Below are positions 35,227-42,400 of a DNA stretch of 64,000 nucleotides, piece by piece. The notes beneath the pieces were generated by a model. It ran no database searches. It saw nothing but the letters and a program-made list of their open reading frames with translations, and was not told the DNA's origin. The first letter of the stretch is position 1, and every line of letters begins with the position of its first letter. The position numbers and the translations under genes are program-made. The stretch comes from an uncultured Blautia sp. (GTDB taxonomy: Bacteria > Bacillota > Clostridia > Lachnospirales > Lachnospiraceae). Location of the stretch: positions 14,640-78,639 of the forward strand of contig CATXEA010000016.1 of assembly GCA_958367245.1 (NCBI GenBank), in the 5' to 3' direction.

Positions 35227-35964
35227 TTATCCAAACAGGATATTTCGCAGGATTACCAGAATGGTAATGTGCAGCGGGTAAAAAGCATAGAAGAAATATT
35301 TTGCAAATTTACCTTTAATGAAACCGCGCTTTCCATTGTACATGTTGATGGAGATAAAGGCAAAACAAGCCTTCCATTCATAGTAGAGCCAGCAGCTTCC
35401 GATAATTGCCTGAGCAGTTTTTTCGCTGCGGAACCAGTACATAATGAGGAGGAAGATGAAGCCTTTCCAGCCATAATCCGCATCCAGAAATACGGAGACG
35501 GTCAGAAGTCCCAGTACACACAGAAGCTGCATGGAACGCTTTTCCCAGAAATACTCGATGGCGCAGAATGCTGCATAGCCAAGAAACAGGGTGAAAAATA
35601 CATTCTGTTTCTGGTAGCGCCATGTATTCGAGAACATGAAATTCCACGGGATTTCAGAAATACAGGCAAAGATAAGAAGGTTTCTGCCGTATTTGAAACG
35701 GTTCCGTGTATGAAGGAAGCCCTCCACAAGAAGAAAGCAGAAAATCGGAAAAGCAGCCCGCCCAACATCTCTGCAGACACGGTACAGGTCATAATTCCGT
35801 TCGTTCAGGGTGAACAGAGTCTGGCGGGCAGGCTCATATCCGGTAAGCAGTACAAGCGCCGAGTGGTCAATCAGCATAATGACCATGGCAATGACTTTCA
35901 GGACGCTGCCGCTTAAAACCTGCATTCTTTCAGGCAGGAAAGAGGTATTTTTCAGTTCAGTCAT
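35227..35964 (-). CDS. TraX-family membrane protein
   Basis: A 245-residue protein with six to seven hydrophobic segments. MLIDHSALVLL near residue 33-43, GRAAFPIFCFLLVEGFLHT near 70 and YPLHITILVILRNIL at the C-terminus match the TraX (PF05857) family. The founding F-plasmid TraX acetylates pilin, but chromosomal Firmicute members have no known substrate; the fold is of the acyltransferase-3 type. It is a single gene convergent with the lipoprotein gene. The start at 35964 lacks a perfect site but follows GAGGAAT. Confidence 0.85.
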   Translation of the reverse strand: MTELKNTSFLPERMQVLSGSVLKVIAMVIMLIDHSALVLLTGYEPARQTLFTLNERNYDLYRVCRDVGRAAFPIFCFLLVEGFLHTRNRFKYGRNLLIFACISEIPWNFMFSNTWRYQKQNVFFTLFLGYAAFCAIEYFWEKRSMQLLCVLGLLTVSVFLDADYGWKGFIFLLIMYWFRSEKTAQAIIGSCWLYYEWKACFAFISINMYNGKRGFIKGKFAKYFFYAFYPLHITILVILRNILFG

Positions 35965-36117
35965 GTTTTATTCCTCACAATTTATTCTTGATACAAGTAT
36001 ATATTCGCAGAAGGGCTTTGTCAATTCAGACAGTATGATACGGGAAATTTTGATTGTCCGAAGGAGAAATATGGGGTATAGTGAAAGGCAGATGAAATAA
36101 AGGAGACAGAAGACGAC

Positions 36118-36975
36118 ATGATATATTTGGAGACGTTTCAATTTCCGGAGAAGGATGAGGAATTTGATTTTTTTATGTCTGTAAAGAGAACCTGTTATGA
36201 CAGTTATTATCCATTTGGAGTGCTGTCAGAGAAACGGTTTCGTCAAATAGATTTTGAGCCGGTTACTATTTTGTACGGGGGAAACGGCTGCGGGAAGAGC
36301 ACGGCTTTAAATGTTATTGCAGATAAGCTTGGAGCAGAAAGAGATTCCGTTTACAACCGTTCCAGCTTTTTTGAGGAATATCTGGCAAGATGTTCAGGCA
36401 GAAAATCGCTGGAAAAGCCTGAGGAAATCCGCATTATCACCAGCGACGATGTCTTTGATTATATGCTTGATATCCGCAATTTCAATGAGGGGATAGACAG
36501 GAAGAGAGAAGATATTTTTCAGGAATATCTGGATGCCAAATATTCGAAATTCCAGCTCAAATCTCTGGACGATTACGATAAGCTGAAAAAGGTAAATCTT
36601 GCCAGAAGCAAAACCCAGTCTCAGTTTGTGCGAAAAAACCTTCACGACAATGTGAGGGAGCGAAGCAACGGAGAGAGTGCGTTTTACTATTTTACTGATA
36701 AAATCAGGGATAATGGTCTGTATCTTCTGGACGAGCCGGAGAACAGCCTTTCTGTGGAGCGTCAGATGGAACTGAAGGAATTTCTGGAAAATTCAGCCAG
36801 ATTCTTTGGGTGTCAGTTTATTATTTCCACGCATTCCCCTTTTCTTCTTTCCATGAGCGGGGCAAAAATCTACGACCTTGATGAAACTCCGGTGGATGTA
36901 AAAAGGTGGACGGAATTGGAAAATGTACGGGCATATTACAGGTTTTTCAAAAAAAACGGGCATCTTTTTGAATAA
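36118..36975 (+). CDS. AAA/ABC-type ATPase of unknown role
   Basis: A 285-residue P-loop ATPase of the stand-alone AAA_15/AAA_21 kind. Walker A is YGGNGCGKSTALN near residue 56-65, the ABC-like signature region NGESAFYY near 183, Walker B YLLDEPENSLS near 203, and the H-loop STHSPFLL near 240. No nuclease or toxin partner gene is adjacent, so this is not obviously half of an OLD/Gabija-type defence pair; it could act in repair or sensing. The start follows AAGGAGACAG. Confidence 0.75.
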   Translation: MIYLETFQFPEKDEEFDFFMSVKRTCYDSYYPFGVLSEKRFRQIDFEPVTILYGGNGCGKSTALNVIADKLGAERDSVYNRSSFFEEYLARCSGRKSLEKPEEIRIITSDDVFDYMLDIRNFNEGIDRKREDIFQEYLDAKYSKFQLKSLDDYDKLKKVNLARSKTQSQFVRKNLHDNVRERSNGESAFYYFTDKIRDNGLYLLDEPENSLSVERQMELKEFLENSARFFGCQFIISTHSPFLLSMSGAKIYDLDETPVDVKRWTELENVRAYYRFFKKNGHLFE

Positions 36976-37042
36976 TCTTTATTTTTTTACAAAATATGAC
37001 TGGACGAATTGTGCGTTTTGTGAGAAAATGATGATAGGTTGT

Positions 37043-37101
37043 TAGGCATGTTTCTAAAAGTGCTGCTGGAAACGAAGTGGCCGGCAGTTTAAATATGCCT
37101 C
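37043..37101 (+). promoter_or_regulatory. Structured leader upstream of the Fe-S scaffold/GGGtGRT operon
   Basis: AGGCAT (37044-37049) can pair with ATGCCT (37095-37100), enclosing CTGCTGG (37063-37069) which pairs with CCGGCAG (37081-37087). The nested stems end 45 bases before the ATG. It could be a cis-regulatory RNA or simply an mRNA-stabilising fold; no known riboswitch class was recognised. Confidence 0.4.
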
Positions 37102-37145
37102 AATAATAACAACAGAAGTTAATTTAACTTGAAAGGAGTTTTACA

Positions 37146-37838
37146 ATGATTTATTCACGCGAAGTAGAAGAAATGTGCCCAGTTGCACAGGGCGTTAATC
37201 ATGGCGCCGCTCCAATCCCAGAAGAAGCAAAATGGGTACAGGCAAAAGAAGTCAAAGACATTTCCGGTCTTACACATGGTATCGGTTGGTGTGCACCTCA
37301 GCAGGGTGCCTGCAAGCTTACTCTGAATGTTAAAGAAGGTATCATCCAGGAAGCTCTGGTTGAGACTATCGGATGTTCTGGTATGACTCACTCCGCAGCT
37401 ATGGCTTCTGAAATTCTTCCAGGCCGTACAGTAATGGAGGCACTGAACACAGACTTAGTATGTGATGCGATTAACACAGCTATGAGAGAACTTTTCCTTC
37501 AGATCGTTTACGGTCGTACACAGTCCGCATTCTCAGAGGATGGACTTCCGATCGGCGCTGGTCTTGAAGACCTTGGTAAAGGACTTCGCTCTCAGGTTGG
37601 TACAATGTACGGAACTCTGAAAAAAGGACCTCGTTACCTGGAAATGGCAGAAGGTTATGTAACAGGTATCGCTCTTGATGCAGACAATGAAATCATCGGA
37701 TACCAGTTCGTAAGCCTTGGAAAAATGACTGACTTCATCAAAAAAGGCGACGACCCGAATACCGCATGGGAAAAAGCTAAAGGTCAGTACGGCCGTGTAG
37801 CAGACGCTGTTAAGATTATTGACCCGAGAAAAGAATAA
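37146..37838 (+). CDS. Iron-sulfur cluster assembly scaffold-like protein (partner of GGGtGRT protein)
   Basis: A 230-residue protein with three Cys in IscU/NifU-like positions: GWCAPQQGACKLTL near residues 40-50 and TIGCSGMTHSAAM near 77. The last motif recalls the scaffold protein loop 'GC...S.AS'. Homologues are annotated as iron-sulfur cluster assembly scaffold family proteins in Clostridia and almost always precede a GGGtGRT gene, as here (19 bases). Codon choice is strikingly restricted (CGT, GGT, CTT/CTG, AAA), as in highly expressed genes. The biochemical function of the pair is not established. It starts after GAAAGGAG. Confidence 0.75.
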   Translation: MIYSREVEEMCPVAQGVNHGAAPIPEEAKWVQAKEVKDISGLTHGIGWCAPQQGACKLTLNVKEGIIQEALVETIGCSGMTHSAAMASEILPGRTVMEALNTDLVCDAINTAMRELFLQIVYGRTQSAFSEDGLPIGAGLEDLGKGLRSQVGTMYGTLKKGPRYLEMAEGYVTGIALDADNEIIGYQFVSLGKMTDFIKKGDDPNTAWEKAKGQYGRVADAVKIIDPRKE

Positions 37839-37857
37839 TTTGAGGAGGTAACGGGAA

Positions 37858-38868
37858 ATGGCTTTATTTGAATCATATGAGAGACGAATTGACAAGATCA
37901 ATTCTGTTTTAAACAGCTATGGAATCGCTTCTCTTGAGGAAGCTGAAAAAATTACAAAAGACGCAGGTCTTAATGTATACGATCAGATTAAAGGCATCCA
38001 GCCAATCTGCTTCGAGAACGCTTGCTGGGCATACATCGTAGGCGCAGCTATCGCAATCAAAAAAGGCTGCAAGAGAGCAGCAGATGCAGCAGCAGCTATC
38101 GGTGAAGGTCTTCAGGCTTTCTGTATCCCGGGTTCCGTTGCTGATACACGTAAAGTAGGTCTTGGACATGGTAACCTTGGCAAAATGCTTCTTGAAGAAG
38201 ATACAGAGTGCTTCGCTTTCTTAGCTGGTCACGAATCTTTCGCAGCAGCAGAGGGTGCTATCGGTATCGCTGAAAAAGCAAACAAAGTTCGTCAGAAACC
38301 TCTTCGCGTTATCCTGAACGGTCTTGGAAAAGACGCTGCTCAGATTATCGCAAGAATCAACGGCTTTACATATGTTGAGACTGAGTATGATCCATACACA
38401 AACGAAGTAAAAGAAGTATTCCGTAAATCCTACTCTGAAGGACTTCGTGCACAGGTTAACTGCTACGGTGCAAACAGCGTTCCGGAAGGCGTTGCTATCA
38501 TGTGGAAAGAAGGCGTTGACGTTTCTATCACAGGTAACTCCACAAACCCGACTCGTTTCCAGCATCCGGTTGCAGGTACATACAAAAAAGAATGTAACGA
38601 AAAAGGCAAAAAATACTTCTCCGTTGCATCCGGCGGCGGTACAGGACGTACCCTTCACCCAGACAACATGGCAGCAGGTCCTGCTTCCTACGGTATGACA
38701 GATACTTTAGGACGTATGCACTCTGACGCTCAGTTCGCTGGTTCTTCTTCCGTACCGGCTCACGTAGAAATGATGGGTCTTATCGGCGCAGGTAACAACC
38801 CGATGGTTGGTATGACTGTAGCTGTAGCTGTTTCCATCGAGGAAGCTGCTAAAGAAGGCAAATTCTAA
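37858..38868 (+). CDS. GGGtGRT protein
   Basis: A 336-residue protein of the family named after its ASGGGTGRTLHPDN motif, seen near residue 259. Other Gly-rich blocks (GHGNLGKML near 100, GLIGAGNNPMVGM near the C-terminus) suggest a nucleotide or cofactor pocket, but no activity is known to me. It is encoded 19 bases after the scaffold-like protein behind GAGGAGG and shares its strongly biased codon use. The operon ends at the terminator 38891-38919. Confidence 0.85.
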   Translation: MALFESYERRIDKINSVLNSYGIASLEEAEKITKDAGLNVYDQIKGIQPICFENACWAYIVGAAIAIKKGCKRAADAAAAIGEGLQAFCIPGSVADTRKVGLGHGNLGKMLLEEDTECFAFLAGHESFAAAEGAIGIAEKANKVRQKPLRVILNGLGKDAAQIIARINGFTYVETEYDPYTNEVKEVFRKSYSEGLRAQVNCYGANSVPEGVAIMWKEGVDVSITGNSTNPTRFQHPVAGTYKKECNEKGKKYFSVASGGGTGRTLHPDNMAAGPASYGMTDTLGRMHSDAQFAGSSSVPAHVEMMGLIGAGNNPMVGMTVAVAVSIEEAAKEGKF

Positions 38869-38890
38869 TTTTTTATTAAAGCAAGGCTAA

Positions 38891-38922
38891 GGGCTTTTGG
38901 GATTGATTCCCAAAAGCCCTTT
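38891..38922 (+). terminator. Rho-independent terminator of the GGGtGRT operon
   Basis: A perfect 12-bp stem (38891-38902 with 38908-38919, core GGGCTTTTGGGA) with a 5-nt loop is followed by TTTTT. Confidence 0.95.
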
Positions 38923-38984
38923 TTATGTGTTGAACTGTTTTTTTGATTGAATCTAACCATGTTTTCTGGTAAAAAAAGAAAAAT

Positions 38985-39143
38985 AACTTGATAAACATCT
39001 GCCTGAAAGATGTCCGGAAATGCTTTTCTGCTTATAAAACAGGAGGTTCAATGGGACTCGCCGTTCTGTGTCTCAAAATCATGACAAATGCTTGCTTTTT
39101 TATCTGTATATATTTTTCTATCGTCTGCGATGGCAATTTTCAT
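38985..39143 (-). pseudogene. 5' fragment of a LytTR response regulator gene
   Basis: Read on the minus strand from the ATG at 39143, the fragment gives MKIAIADDRKIYTDKKASIC, matching MKIAIVDDEKIYTDKIASLC of the intact regulator at 50007. A small deletion then shifts the frame to a stop after 32 residues, and homology ends at 38985. The receiver domain is incomplete and the DNA-binding domain is absent, so it is a dead remnant. Confidence 0.82.
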
Positions 39144-39210
39144 ATGAATCACATCCTTTTTAAATTCTTATCAACGTAAAGGTATATTGGATTTCAGATA
39201 GCCGTATGTG
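38985..39210. repeat. Left copy of a 226-bp direct repeat
   Basis: This segment matches 49849-50074 in the same orientation at roughly 85-90 % identity by eye. It covers the first 50 or so codons (minus strand) of a LytTR response regulator plus about 65 bases upstream of its start. The match stops sharply at GCCGTATGTG on one side and AACTTGATAAACA on the other. The two copies bracket the polysaccharide gene block. Confidence 0.85.
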
Positions 39211-39248
39211 ATTTTGATGCCAGAAAATGCACGTTCTTGCCAGAAGTA

Positions 39249-39276
39249 TTGTTTTTGGGAGAAAATCAATTAAAAT
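39249..39276 (+). promoter_or_regulatory. Possible promoter of the polysaccharide operon
   Basis: TTGTTT at 39249-39254, 16 bases, TAAAAT at 39271-39276, 42 bases ahead of the first gene. It lies just outside the left repeat copy. Confidence 0.4.
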
Positions 39277-39317
39277 AACGTAAGAAAAGCAGTGTTTATG
39301 AAAGAGGGTGGAGGGAA

Positions 39318-40004
39318 TTGTCAGATGTCTCGGTTGTACGTACAGAAAAAAAGTATAGTATCTCACTGTATCAGCAGAATAGATTGTTGAATCGTTTAGA
39401 GCCGATTATGAGTATCGACAAACACAGCAGTATTGGTGGATATATGGTGCGTTCCTTATATTTTGACAGTATTTATGACAATGATTATTTTGACAAAATC
39501 AGCGGATTAGAGGTTCGAAAGAAAGTACGGCTGCGTATATACTCACCTGAACAAACGACCGTGAAATTGGAGTTAAAACAAAAGCAAGGCAGCGCTCAGA
39601 AAAAAATCAGCCTTTCCATTACAAAAGAATTGGCGGAAGAGATGATACATGGACATTACACAGGTCTGGTAGAACTCAACTCTGATTTAGCGTTGACGTT
39701 TTATCAGATATTAGAAACAGGTCTGTATCGTCCAAAATGTATTGTTGAGTATCAGAGGATTGCCTTTGCGGAGGAAAGCAATGATACACGGATTACGATG
39801 GATTCAGAAATCGGAATGAGTCCTTTTTGTGATCATTTTTTTGATAAACAGTTAAGTTTAATTCCTGTAAGAAAAGAACCGGTATTAGAGGTGAAATACA
39901 ACGGATTTTTATTGAGTAATATCAAGCAGGTTTTAGACTTTGCAGATGCATCTGAACTGGCTATCAGTAAATATGCTATGTCTCGGCAGGCTTTGGGAAT
40001 GTAA
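39318..40004 (+). CDS. VTC-domain protein (polyphosphate-polymerase-like fold)
   Basis: A 228-residue protein of the VTC/CYTH tunnel-fold family. RTEKKYSIS at the N-terminus, RSLYFDSIYDNDYFDKISG near residue 45, RKKVRLRIYS and the KLELKQK strand, and EYQRIAF and LEVKYNGF near the C-terminus give the alternating basic/acidic strands of the triphosphate tunnel. Yeast Vtc4 uses this fold to make polyphosphate; bacterial members beside CotH and DUF4956 genes have no assigned reaction. A TTG start is inferred, preceded by GGGTGGAGGG, because no in-frame ATG precedes RTEKKY. Confidence 0.8.
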   Translation: MSDVSVVRTEKKYSISLYQQNRLLNRLEPIMSIDKHSSIGGYMVRSLYFDSIYDNDYFDKISGLEVRKKVRLRIYSPEQTTVKLELKQKQGSAQKKISLSITKELAEEMIHGHYTGLVELNSDLALTFYQILETGLYRPKCIVEYQRIAFAEESNDTRITMDSEIGMSPFCDHFFDKQLSLIPVRKEPVLEVKYNGFLLSNIKQVLDFADASELAISKYAMSRQALGM

Positions 40005-40040
40005 AAAGCGTTATCGCTAGATTATTTGGAGGTATTCAAC

Positions 40041-40724
40041 ATGAAAGAGTTTATTATGCAATATTCGCAGGAAGTGATTCAGGAGCTTTCTGTACAACAA
40101 ATCATTTTAAACATGGTTACCGCACTTGTGCTGGGACTGGTTATTTATTTATCTTATCGTTTTTCCCATTCCGGTGCTGTATACAGTGCAAGATTTAATG
40201 TATCCCTTTTAATGATGACATTGATTACCACGATGATTATGAATGTTATAGGCAATAACATTGCGTTATCTCTTGGTATGGTGGGTGCGCTTTCTATTGT
40301 AAGATTCCGAACTGCGATTAAAGATGCGCGCGATACAGCTTATATTTTCTGGTGTATTGCAGTTGGGATTTGCTGCGGGGTTTCTTATTATGCACTGGCA
40401 GCGATTAGTACAGGAATGATTTTCTTAGTAATGCTTATTATGGGAAGTGTCAAGACAAATAACAGATATTTACTGATCATTCATGCAGACAAAGAAGATT
40501 GTGCAAAAGAAATTGAAGTAACAATTTTGCAGGAGTATAAAGGCCAGGCTGTTTTGCGTGTGGCAAATCGCACGTCGGGACAATTAGAGTACATATACGA
40601 ATTAACCACTCAAATGGTTGAAAGAAAAAAAGAGGGCGATGTAAATCCCGTTGAACTGTTAAGAAAGATCGACGGCGTATATCGTGTAAACCTGGTATGT
40701 CAAAACGAGGAGATGAGCAGATAA
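40041..40724 (+). CDS. DUF4956 membrane protein
   Basis: A 227-residue protein with four N-terminal transmembrane helices, the conserved LGMVGALSIVRFRTAIKD motif near residue 85-102, and a cytosolic C-terminal alpha/beta domain (about 140-227). These are the marks of the DUF4956 family, which repeatedly accompanies VTC-domain and CotH proteins. Its function is unknown. The ATG at 40041 is chosen because GGAGG lies eight bases upstream; its stop overlaps the next start (TAATG). Confidence 0.8.
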   Translation: MKEFIMQYSQEVIQELSVQQIILNMVTALVLGLVIYLSYRFSHSGAVYSARFNVSLLMMTLITTMIMNVIGNNIALSLGMVGALSIVRFRTAIKDARDTAYIFWCIAVGICCGVSYYALAAISTGMIFLVMLIMGSVKTNNRYLLIIHADKEDCAKEIEVTILQEYKGQAVLRVANRTSGQLEYIYELTTQMVERKKEGDVNPVELLRKIDGVYRVNLVCQNEEMSR

Positions 40725-42385
40725 TGAGAGGGAAAGAAAAACAAATTTCTAGTCTTCTTATTCTACTGCTGATAGTAGGTGGCGCTATTTTATTTTATCA
40801 ACAAGAAAAGCAATATTATTTTCCGAAGCCCCCATCAGCTACAGAAGAACAGACAACAGATTTATCAGGAAAAAGTATTGTGGCAAAGAGTGATTTTATT
40901 CCAGATGATCATACGAGTGTTGGAGGAAGAACGAACTATCAGTCTAAGAAAATACGAGTCGATGATTCATTCACCAGTAATTTGCCATTAGTTGTGATTG
41001 ACACAGGCAGCCAAAAACCACAGCGTGGAGTTGTATGGGATAATAAAAAAGAATACCATGTTCCAACGGGAGAAGACCCTTATGCATATGGAGAAGTATA
41101 TATTGTCAATAATTCAAATAGTGTAAATCAGGTTGGAGATTATCCAGAGTCACGTTCATTGTGTAAAGTTAAAATCAGAGGAAATTCTTCGGGCAATTAT
41201 GATAAAAAACAATATCTTTTGAAATTGATAGATGAAGATGGAAAATCTGAAAAAAAGAATATTTTGGGAATGGGTAAAGATAATGAATGGATTTTAAATG
41301 TTTCGTTTGCGGATAAATCGTTGTTACGCAATTATTTGGCATATGTAACTGCAGGCGAAATTATGCCATATACACCAGATTCTCGTTTTTGTGAAGTGGT
41401 TTGGAAAGACGAAGTCGGATACAGGTATGAAGGTGTGTACTTATTGTTAGAAAGTATAAAAGTTGAAAAACACAGAGTTGATCTTCCTAAATATTCAGAA
41501 AATAGTCATATAACACCGACGCTGCTGCGAAGAGATCGATATAATGAAAATAAAATAATATTGAACAACTATGCTACACAAAACGGACTTACTTATGGAT
41601 ATCTGGATATCGAGTATCCGGACAAGGAAAAGATTACGGAAAAAGGCATTTATAATATTACACAGCAGATTAATCGATTGGAACAGGCGTTATATTCGGA
41701 TTCATGGGAAGAATTTGTAAAATATAGAGATTATGTTGATATGCAGTCTTTTGTAGATTATTTTGTCTTGAATGAATTTTTCTTAAATTATGATGCTGGA
41801 TATAATTCTACATATATGTATATGAACTATAGCGGTAAATTGACGATGGGTCCGGTTTGGGACTTTGATCAGGCAATAGATAATTATTCGGACCGCCCGG
41901 CTAATTTATATACAACTGCATTTCATTCTGCACCATGGTTTGATCGGATACTTCAAGATCCGGTTTTTACGGAATCCATTATTGAACGATACAAAGAATT
42001 GAGGAAGTCTATTTTGTCGGACAATTCAATAGATGAATTCGTAAATGAAACAGTTGAATACTTGGGAGAAGCAATTGAAAGAGACTGGGCAAGATGGGGA
42101 TATTACTATACGGCTGGTAACTGTTTGAAGTCGGGTATTTATGAGAAAGATAGAAATACAAAGACGTATCAGGATGAAGTAAATAAGATTTTGAATGTTC
42201 TTTCTGTACATGGGGCATGGATGGATGAACATTTGGATAGCTTATATCAGTTTAAAATGATTTCCTTAGAGGATGCTGGTCGCGATTTGACGAGCGGAAA
42301 AGATTATCGTTCTGCACTTGCAGTTGTTTTTATTGCTGTTTTCCTTATTTCTGTCAAGCTGGTATTGAAATATGAAAGTGAATAA
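40724..42385 (+). CDS. CotH-family kinase-like protein, membrane-anchored
   Basis: A 553-residue protein with transmembrane segments at both ends (about 7-27 and 525-545) and an extracellular CotH domain. KVKIRGNSSGNYDKKQYLLKL near residue 150 and NEWILNVSFADKSLLRNYLAY near 185 belong to it, as does the acidic GPVWDFDQAIDNY near 380 with the metal-binding WDFD. Bacillus CotH phosphorylates spore coat proteins; here the context is exopolysaccharide. The ATG at 40724 overlaps the DUF4956 stop and follows GAGGAG; the longer frame from 40697 lies within that gene. A+T is higher than in flanking housekeeping genes. Confidence 0.82.
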   Translation: MRGKEKQISSLLILLLIVGGAILFYQQEKQYYFPKPPSATEEQTTDLSGKSIVAKSDFIPDDHTSVGGRTNYQSKKIRVDDSFTSNLPLVVIDTGSQKPQRGVVWDNKKEYHVPTGEDPYAYGEVYIVNNSNSVNQVGDYPESRSLCKVKIRGNSSGNYDKKQYLLKLIDEDGKSEKKNILGMGKDNEWILNVSFADKSLLRNYLAYVTAGEIMPYTPDSRFCEVVWKDEVGYRYEGVYLLLESIKVEKHRVDLPKYSENSHITPTLLRRDRYNENKIILNNYATQNGLTYGYLDIEYPDKEKITEKGIYNITQQINRLEQALYSDSWEEFVKYRDYVDMQSFVDYFVLNEFFLNYDAGYNSTYMYMNYSGKLTMGPVWDFDQAIDNYSDRPANLYTTAFHSAPWFDRILQDPVFTESIIERYKELRKSILSDNSIDEFVNETVEYLGEAIERDWARWGYYYTAGNCLKSGIYEKDRNTKTYQDEVNKILNVLSVHGAWMDEHLDSLYQFKMISLEDAGRDLTSGKDYRSALAVVFIAVFLISVKLVLKYESE

Positions 42386-42400
42386 AAAGGAGGCGTTCAA

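Noticed and set aside
35122..35916. A 264-codon plus-strand open frame
   Set aside because: It lies entirely opposite the TraX-family gene, which has recognisable family motifs; the plus frame has no domain, no ribosome site and starts inside the terminator region. It is an antisense shadow.
36118..36975. Possible defence-system ATPase
   Set aside because: No nuclease, reverse transcriptase, protease or toxin partner is adjacent; the flanking genes are metabolic or membrane proteins, so a defence role is not supported.
37043..37101. Known riboswitch before the GGGtGRT operon
   Set aside because: The stems do not show conserved cores of classes I can recall (fluoride, SAM, cobalamin, NiCo, moco); only a generic structured leader is claimed.
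38988..39179. A 63-codon plus-strand frame, and its twin at 49777-50043
   Set aside because: Both are antisense images of the duplicated start of the LytTR regulator gene; their similarity reflects the DNA repeat.
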